Both the position numbers and the translations under genes were made by a program. The notes under the pieces are model-generated. The model saw only the letters and a list, made by a program, of their open reading frames with translations. It searched no databases and was not told the origin of the DNA. A stretch of 64,000 bases of DNA from Coniochaeta sp. PMI_546 (Eukaryota; Ascomycota; Sordariomycetes; Coniochaetales; Coniochaetaceae), in the NCBI GenBank assembly GCA_021432605.1, contig MU271146.1, positions 1,798,001-1,862,000 on the forward strand. Reading direction: 5' to 3'. Below, one piece after another: positions 55,988 through 64,000 of this stretch. Numbering within the stretch: the stretch's first letter is position 1; every line of letters begins with the position of its first letter.

Positions 55988-58081
55988 TGGCCCGATGCGG
56001 GCACCCGTCACGAATTCATCGACATGACAATAAACACGAGGTCGCAGTGCCTTTCTGTTGAGGTACTACCATCTTTCGTGTTACGCGGGCGACTGCTGCC
56101 TGTCATGGGCGGATGTTCGTTGTACGGCGTACACACCGTGAAGACAGGCGCGGGCTTGTTAGGTGTTGTCGAGGCAGTGATAGATGCTTTTTTCATCTGC
56201 CGAGACTTTGAAACTTCTATTGGCATCTGCGAGTCGCACTTCTAGTAGGAGCTGGCGCAAGACATTGGCTCGGGGAACTTGGAAGAAGTCTACGTTGTTG
56301 TTCTTCCCTGGATTTAAAGGGCAAAGACCGCCGAGCAGCATCCAAGTGATGGCTGCAGTCCGTAATGCAAGGATACAGCAGCCCACAGCAAGGCTCACAT
56401 TGGTTCTCTGTCTCCTGTTGTTGGAACCTAGCATCATTCATAACGCAATATTTAGGACCAATGCGTGGTGGGACAAAATAACGGACGGGTTGTAAGGAGA
56501 ACGGATAGGTACACTAGAATTACAAAGGGTATTGTGCTTCCAGCCAAGGTTTCACTACGTCCACAAGAGCCCTGCGGATGCAAGCTTAAGGCGGATGAAT
56601 GCGCTGGCTCCCGAGCGAGGCCAAAGTCGGACCTGAAACCACTCGGTCGTAGCCCAGTGCTTGGGCGCTGCCCCCCAAGACTGACCTTACGAATAGAGAG
56701 ATATCGGATGCCATTGCCCATGATTGTTGCAATCGTTGGTGTCCTATTCAAGGTCAATCTAACGTTGGTTATTCAGGTGACGTTCGAGTGATGTTCGGGA
56801 CAACAACTGTAGGAGTTGCCCCCTTCTGTTTGATCCACGGATTACTGCAGCGAGAAGTCTCACTGTCGCCTCCTTTGCTTCAACCGTGCGAGCAGGTTGG
56901 CCTTTTTGATATCACATTTGCTATGCTGCACTGATTAAGTACCTTACCTACAGGCGGCTCTGGTCGCAGACACATGTCACCCGCCAGTCTGATCTAACCA
57001 TGTAGCACCAAATTGGGGCTGTGATACATGGCACCGACACAGCATATTGCCCTAGCCAGCTTTCAAATGGAACTATGGATAGGTGTTTGGTAAACTGGCC
57101 TGACTGGAATGCTCACTAGTGCGAAGGACGGCTCGTCGTCGTCTCGCTACTGACCAGTTATCCAGGATAGCTCTCAGGCATGGCTTTCCCTCTGAGGGAG
57201 AACTACCTTGATCTACCCTACCCTAGGTGAAGTAGAAGTAAGGTAGACAACCTGGATTACGAGTGGCATCCAGATTGAAGTCAGAAGACGTGGGAGCTAC
57301 ACTGAGTCACGTACCGTAGGTAGGTGTCTGAGATCAGGTACCCTTACCCTTCAAGCCAAGTACCTTGTACCTGTCTGTTCCTACCTTAACCCTCCCAAAA
57401 AGCTGTGCTTATCAGATTATCGGTGGTCCGGAAGCTAGCCCCGTTCGGGCTGCAGGTGTAAGGCACTCCCCGCAGGCCCGTTTTTTGGTGGTCTGAACGT
57501 TTGCCCCTCCAAAGAAAAGTAAGAAGTCGCAGCCTGGCTTAGGTGGTTACCGCAAAAAGGCCAGCCAACTTTTTTTTACCCTAACGATTGTACTGAAACA
57601 CACCTCCATCCTCGTTCACGTATCGATCAGACACGAGACTAGGGCAGCGCCAAATTCAAGCAGACTACAGTGAGTTCATCCTACGATTCATTTTGTACCG
57701 TGGCCGAACATTTTGAGTAGGTAAAGAAGATAAATAAACCCGTGGCACCTGCAGGCATTCTTTGCGCAAAGCTTCCACGGATTACAGCAGAACAACCCCA
57801 CCTTTAATAAAGTTCCTCTCCCGCCTAACAAACCCACCCGACAGATGCGCTCTCAGAGCCCCTCAACGTAACGACGACCCTCTTCAATTCGAGTGTGCGC
57901 CAACCCTTCTGCAATCCACAAGCGGCATTCTCGTACGAATCAAAATACTGCCTTTCAATTCTCTGAAGGTGCCGGTGACCGGCGTCTACCAGCTTCCGCG
58001 GTCGACTGATCATCTTTGTCGTCAACTTGTCACATCCGCTTCGCCTTCACCCTCAATAATCGACCGCATCGCAAGGCCAAG
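55988..58081. other. Intergenic: KAP104 promoter region, no gene
   Basis: About 2.1 kb. Carries dense TACCTT/GTACCT clusters at 57200-57250 and 57311-57390, T-rich tracts (57483, 57570) and a long leader toward 58082. The 100-codon frames on both strands (56452-56791) overlap each other and look like chance. No transposon or RNA gene recognised. Confidence 0.55.
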
Positions 58082-61053
58082 ATGGCGGCGTGGCAGCCCA
58101 ACCCCGAGTCGCTCAAGACTCTGGCCACCTGTCTCAAGGATTCGCTGAGCGGCTTCAACAAGACTGCCCAGAAGCAAGCCGAGCAGGTCAGTGGTGCTGC
58201 CGTCGATATGACCAACGAAACTGGCCGTGACACTTACCCTCCTCTAGATGCTCGATCAAGCCAAGTCTTCTCCAGATATCAACAACTACCTTGCCCTTAT
58301 TTTCTCAAGTCATGCGCCCCCTGCTGGCCTTACATTTTCCGACTCGGACTACCATCTTGTCCGCTCAGCCGCGGCCATCATGCTTAAGAACAATGTCAAG
58401 ACAGACTTCAAGGCAATTCCAGAGGCCAGCCTGGCCCTCATAAAGATGGCAGTGCCTATGGGCTTGCAAGACAAGAACTCTCAGATCCGGAGCTATGCCG
58501 GTAACATTGCTACCGAGCTGATAAAACGAGGTGGACTCTATGCCTGGCCCGAGCTGCTTCCCGATCTTCTGAAGATGATTTCCAACGAGAATGGTCAATA
58601 TACGGATTTCGCCGTCGAGGGCGGCATCTCCGCAATGGCCAAGATATGTGAAGACAACACCAAGGTCCTCGAGCGCGAACACAACGGCCAACGGCCGCTC
58701 AACTTCATACTTCCTAAACTCATCGAGGCGACTAAGAGCACGTCGCCCAAGGTTCGCGCCATTGCCCTGACGGCTATCAACGTCTTCACGCCCAGAAAAT
58801 CCCAAGCCATGCTGAACTCGATCGATGAACTCCTCCAGCACCTTTTCCTCCTGGCCGAGGATCCTTCTTCCGATGTGAGACGGCAGGTGTGCCGTGCCTT
58901 CGTTCGCCTCGTCGAGACTCGACCAGACAAGCTGCTGCCTCATATTGGTGGGTTGGTGGACTATATCATTGCGCAGCAGAGCAACGACAGTGACGAGGAG
59001 CTGGCTACAGAGGCTGCAGAATTTTGGTTGGTCATTGGAGAGCACGAGAACCTTTGGGAGGCGCTCAGACCGTACGTCCACAAGATTATTCCAGTCTTGC
59101 TGCAATGTATGGTCTATAGCGCCGAGGATATTGCAATATTGGGCGGGGCTTCGGACGACGAGGACGAAGAAGACAGGGAAGAGGACATCAAACCACAGTT
59201 CGCAGCGAAGAAGGCCACGAGAAACCTCAACAGCCTCAACGGCGATCAAGCGGCGGCCGAGGCCGCAAACAGCTCACACGCTTACGAGAAACTCGCTAGT
59301 ATGGACGATGACTTGGAAGAAGGCGAAATTGATGATCTCGACGAGGATGCGGGAGACGAGAACCCTGATGAGCGGTGGACTCTCCGAAAGTGCTCGGCCG
59401 CCGCGCTGGACGTGTTTGCCCGTGATTTTGGCGCCGACGTCTTCACCTCGATTCTGCCATATCTCCAAGCAAACTTACGGCATAACGACTGGCCACAGAG
59501 GGAGGCGGCCGTGCTTGCGCTCGGTGCAGTTGCTGACGGCTGTATGGCTGTGGTCATCCCTCACCTCCCAGAACTGATTCCATACCTGATAACCCTCCTC
59601 AACGATCCCGAGGTGCTCGTTCGGCAAATAGTGTGCTGGACTCTGGGCCGGTATTCAGCATGGGCGGCTTCGCTGGAGGATCCGGCGCTAAAGGCTACTT
59701 ACTTCGAGCCGATGATGGAAGGCATCCTGACGAAGATGCTGGACAAGAATAAGAAAGTACAAGAAGCCGGCGCATCGGCAATGGCAAACCTCGAAGAAAA
59801 GGCGGGCAAGAGATTGGAGCCATACCTGGGACCCATCATCCAACAGTTCGTCAAGTGCTTTGCGAAATACAAGGACAAAAACATTTACATTCTCTACGAC
59901 TGTGTCCAGACGATGGCTGAGCACGTTGGCCCGGTACTCCACAGGCCAGAGCTGTCCGGCCCGCTGATGGCGGCCCTTATTGACCGATGGCAACGACTTT
60001 CTGATCAATCTCGGGAACTCGTCTCTCTTCTCGAGTGTCTCGGTTACGTTGCGATGGCGCTCGGCGACTCGTTTACCCCGTACGCCGAACCTATATTTGC
60101 CCGCTGCGTCAACATCATACACCAGAACCTAGAGCAAAATATGATTGCAGTCAATAATGCTGAGGTCGATTCGATCAATAAAGACTTCCTTGTTACCAGC
60201 CTCGATCTCCTTAGCGCGGTGATACAGGCGTTGGACGACGACAAGTCCGCTGCGCTAGTGAAGACGCAGCCAACCTTCTTCGAACTCTTGAGCTTCTGCA
60301 TGAATGACCCCTTGGATGAAGTCCGCCAGTCAGCTTATGCGCTCCTCGGCGACTGCGCCAAGTACGTTTTTGAGCAGCTGCGGCCGGCACTTCCCACCCT
60401 CCTGCCCATCCTTCTCAAGCAACTGGACCTCGACGACATCTTGGACGACGACATCGACTCCAGCTTCAACGTCGTTAACAACGCCTGTTGGAGCGTCGGT
60501 GAGATCGCACTCAATTACAAGAAAGCGATGGAGCCGTACGTGCAGGAGCTGCTAGAGCGCCTCGTGGAGATTGTCTCGAACCCGCGGGTGCCGAAGCAGG
60601 TGAACGAGAACGCGGCGGTGGCCCTGGGCCGGTTGGGCCTGGACAACCACGAACAGATGGCGCCGCACCTGGACAAATTCGCCGAGGAGTTCCTAGAGTC
60701 GATGGACGATGTGGACCCGTCGGAAGAGAAGGCGAGTGCGCTCAAGGGCTTCAGCATGGTGGTCGGGCAGAACCCGCAGGCGCTGGAGAAGACGCTGCTT
60801 CATTACTTCACCTCGATTGCGCGGTATAGGGATGTGAATCTGCAGAGTCCTTGCCGGCAGGAGTTGCATGACGTTCTCCAGAATGTGAGATTTCCAGCAG
60901 TCCCACCGTGATTACGAGTCAAGCCTCTAACGTGTAGTCATGCAGGTTATCAACGTCTACCGCCAAATCATGCCGCAGTTCGACCAGTTTATCCAAACCA
61001 TGCAGCCGCGGGATCAAGAAGCATTGAAGGCCAACTACGTCATCCAGGCTTAG
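58082..61053 (+). CDS. KAP104: Transportin / karyopherin beta-2
   Basis: Nuclear import receptor for PY-NLS cargoes such as hnRNP-type proteins; HEAT-repeat superhelix with Ran-binding N-terminal half. Exons 58082-58186, 58248-60884 and 60946-61053 (introns 61 nt each) give 949 residues. The start MAAWQPNPESLKTLATCLKD follows a pyrimidine-rich leader. The N-terminal HEAT repeats include YAGNIATELIKRGG. The acidic H8 loop is clear: GGASDDEDEEDREEDIKPQF, then LEEGEIDDLDEDAGDENPDE. The cargo half begins WTLRKCSAAALDVFA, with LVRQIVCWTLGRYSAWA, all typical of transportin rather than importin-beta. The last exon supplies VINVYRQIMPQFDQF and the C-terminal helix. Confidence 0.95.
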
Positions 61054-64000
61054 GACACCTGTGATAGTAAGTCGTCGGAGAACAGTGAAGACTTCACGGC
61101 CGATGACGTTCTCGTCTGGGCCACAAAGAACGACCGTGGTCCCATGCGAGGACCGTATTGAGAGGCGGTGAGGACCCCACCTGCAAGAGATGATGACCCC
61201 CCAAATAGATAGTTAGTCCCATTCTCCTCGGCCTGCGAGTGTCACGACAGTTCCGGTGTCCGACGACGAGTTATACACGCACGAATACCATATGGCTCCA
61301 CACCTTGCTACGGGGACTCTTCATCCCAATTTTGCTTTCGAGATGATGTTATCGTGGTGGTTGTGGGCGGAGGACTTCAAAGTGAACCTGCTCTGGTCTG
61401 GAGTATGAGAGCGGGCAAAAAGTGAATGCGCAATTTGGGTGTGTAGGGTGGCTGGCGATGGCAGGGAGGTATTCCGGGAGCGGATTGCTCGACGGCATCT
61501 AGATAGCGGGCAGCGAATTGACCGTCAGACCACTATTGATAATGTAGTAACCACTGGCACGAGAAAGAGCATAGGATCGCTGATTTGAAAACTTCAGATC
61601 CTGGGAAATATCATGGAAAAGAATTGGAAGGGCCTTTTTCTTTGTGTTTCGGCCTGGTAGTGTGGTGGAAGAGAGAGAGAGAGAGCCCAGGGAGGAGCTG
61701 TGGGATCTGGGATATGTCCCTTGACTGGCTAGATAGCTGTGACCACAGGCAAAATGTAGATAGCTAAACAAACTTTAGATAGAAAGGTAACAATGAGCCA
61801 GCTGATGCTGACGATTGATCTTTATTCTGTTTTCCTCGGGTCTCTAGTTGGGGAAGGATACGACAGGGATTGGGAGTGGTGATTTCATCGGCCTGGGCTG
61901 TAAACATGACACGCTCCCCAAGTTCAAAACCTGTAGGTCAAGCTCCGACGCCTTAGGAGCTGCCGTCCTGTTTTATAACGGTATACACCGTCGACCTGAC
62001 GGTTCGAGCTCGAGAGAGAGCTGCTGATACATGTCATCAACGTGTCAATCTTGTGACAGGAGCCCGACAAAGCAAATCAGATAAGAAGAGACTGTTTGGA
62101 TAGCATCAGCTCTTCATTATTGTATTCCATCGTGCCGTCAGTCCATTTTCCGTTACAAATCGGCTTGCCTCACAGTACCTATTCTGTTTATGGCTCGGAA
62201 TGTATTCCCCTTCCCTCTTCTATGCCTTGACTGGGGGGTGTTTGGATCGCTCGCACCTGACGTAGACCACCCCAGATTGTCTGTGAGCAGATTAACACCT
62301 ATTTCTGCAGTGATCCAGCCAGAAGGGACTAGTAGCAAAGCAATTATGCACTTCGGGTGGTCGAGAATTGCCGACCAGGGTAGTGTGAACTTGAATACGA
62401 GGCGTTAGCTCGCTCTATTTCAAGGCAAGGTGCTCTCTCTAAGCGCGCCACTTTGGTCGACTCAGATCATAAGAGGCATTTGCCATCGCTTTCCCTGGCT
62501 CTTAACAAGGTCGAAGAAGAGGCACGGTACACATGGCCTTAGGGTCGTGGATCGTCCCCCAAGCGCGTTGTTCTTGAGAGCAGGGGACGGCACTGGGTGC
62601 TCGCGCTGACCGACTGGTAACCAGAAACACCGAGAACCTAACTCCGCCCCCAAATTAACAGTGACAGAACTCCAAAGAACGCACGCGCCGAATCTCGTCA
62701 TTATGCCTTGTCCGCCTCCAATGCCCGTTTCCCTTGACAGTGGTGCCCCCAGGCACTTGCCCCTGAGCTTGCGTCACGACCTTCAACCATACCCACCCGG
62801 TCTGTTCTAAACTCTGGAATGCATATGCGACGTCTTCGCAGCACTTTCCGACAGAAGGGAGAAAGTCTAAACACATTGGATTAGCGTTAATATCGGCAGG
62901 TCAGGTCGTTTCAGACTCAGGGGTAGAGTTCGCCTCAACAGAGTCTAATATAGCGGAAAGCTACCTGAGCTACACCACATGTCATTCTCTGTAGAGACAA
63001 ACTAGAATCAAAAAGAGTCTAGCCGCCGTCATGGAGGTCTTTCCGCTTGGGTAAAGCGTCAGACACTGACTCTAGTGTCTTTCTCCTTTCCTGAGGACGG
63101 CCATTTGTCCAGCCACTTCAAGCCGTATGCTGGAGACATAACCGTGAGTCAAGCTGCTGATCGGTGATCGAGGTAATATACACGTGTATATTGATGTAAA
63201 TTGAAGTATCGCAGATGGGTCAGGAATGGCATGGAAACCTCGTCTGCTCTTTGGGTGACGTAGTTACCAGTGCGAACATGATGCCCATGTGCCATCCCGA
63301 TCAAGATGGCCAAAAGGGCTACACTCTTCGGGAAGGACAGGGGAGACAAACGTCCCAAATGAGGCCGCACAAACTTTGGCTGAGCGCTCGCCCACTAGTG
63401 ACCTCTCTGAAGCCTTAGAATTCGAATTAAGCATGGTCGGTCGGATGTGAGTTTCCTCAGTAGAGAGGAAGTCCGACGCTGGATCTACCGAGGCAATCCA
63501 CGATGTCTAGATGCAGGTCGTCAATGCCCCCAGAACATGCGCCGCCCGTACCTACGAGGCAGTAGAAATTGGCCGAATTGTTGAAGTTACCTCCGCCAAC
63601 CCGTTCCACCATGTCTGATGAGTTGGCATCATGAGCTCGTTGCACAGGTCGGCTGGCCAGCAACGACTTCACCCTCTGCGCTTACCACGGTGCCAAATTA
63701 CGATCCCTCACTGAGTCCGTCCAGTCAATCAAAAAGCACACGTCGCTAAGCAATCTACCATTCTTCACCGCTCCCTTCTGTACACCACTCAGCGTCTAAA
63801 ATTGGGAGGGCCACTGCCTGTGTCGCCGTCCATCCAACAATGAACGCACAGCGAAGGGCGGCCCCAAACAAACTGCATGTGTCGTGCAACCTTGTGTCAC
63901 CTGGATATATGCAAAGAACAACCAACGAACTTGTCCGCGGCAGAGCTGGAGGATCGACGGATTGCTCCTCCAGCGCATATTCCAAGCCACTCTGTCCGCG
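61054..64000. other. Intergenic region, no gene supported
   Basis: About 2.9 kb to the window edge without a gene I can support. The longest open frames are about 90 codons. A GA microsatellite (61669-61686) lies in the first part. On the minus strand, 63457-63672 encodes a piece with NNSANFYCLVGTGGACSGG that could belong to an unknown gene but shows no start, splice or partner exon that I can defend. Confidence 0.5.

Noticed and set aside
56452-56791. Overlapping 101- and 108-codon frames on opposite strands
   Set aside because: Mutually overlapping, no composition bias and no family pattern.
61980-62030. GGTTCGAGC resembling a tRNA B box
   Set aside because: No upstream A box or cloverleaf could be formed.
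63457-63672. 72-codon minus-strand piece NNSANFYCLVGTGG..
   Set aside because: No start, splice sites or neighbouring exon that would make a gene; kept only as a remark.

Overview
This 64 kb window is nuclear chromosomal DNA of a filamentous ascomycete, most likely a sordariomycete. Genes are dense and lie on both strands. Introns are short: nearly all are 50-93 nt, with GTRNGY-type donors and CTAAC/CTGAC branch sites. Codon use is strongly biased to G or C at third positions, which leaves long antisense shadow ORFs. The nearest homologues I recognise are fungal orthologue types: EF-hand aspartate/glutamate carrier, ornithine decarboxylase, cohesin SCC3, taxilin and CYM1. I see no rRNA, tRNA, CRISPR array, virus copy or intact transposon.

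Layout. 2-1940 is the 3' most of a B-type cyclin, cut by the window edge. 3719-11497 holds a Ca2+-regulated mitochondrial carrier, a cystinosin-like vacuolar transporter, Pol III subunit RPC4 and urease accessory UreD. 12079-22831 holds cohesin SCC3, an unknown conserved protein, NatB catalytic subunit NAT3, a short-chain dehydrogenase and ornithine decarboxylase (ODC) with a long regulatory leader. 22832-28109 is a gene-poor, A+T-richer stretch whose only convincing protein gene is a small secreted protein with a strong TATA promoter.

28110-44579 holds a five-finger-type C2H2 protein, a tail-anchored ER ubiquitin-conjugating enzyme, a ZW10/Dsl1-type tether, an M16 metallopeptidase (SDD3 type), a nitronate monooxygenase and a second unknown protein. 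45522-61053 holds taxilin, the mitochondrial presequence protease CYM1, another short-chain dehydrogenase, a carnosine N-methyltransferase homologue, proteasome assembly chaperone PAC4 and the import receptor transportin (KAP104). 61054-64000 has no gene I can defend.

Most genes are housekeeping and unrelated in pathway; this is not a biosynthetic cluster. The genes share themes of cell division (cyclin B, SCC3, ZW10), ER/vesicle traffic and degradation (UBC6-type E2, ZW10, PAC4, taxilin) and mitochondrial proteolysis/transport (carrier, CYM1). I found no clearly new multi-gene system. The observations most worth testing are: tryptophan motifs in an acidic loop of the ZW10 protein that look like a COPI-binding Dsl1 'lasso'; the ODC leader, which has no ATG over 685 nt below one 12-codon uORF; the secreted protein whose terminal intron changes its cysteine count; and a stop-free 66-nt intron in the E2 gene.
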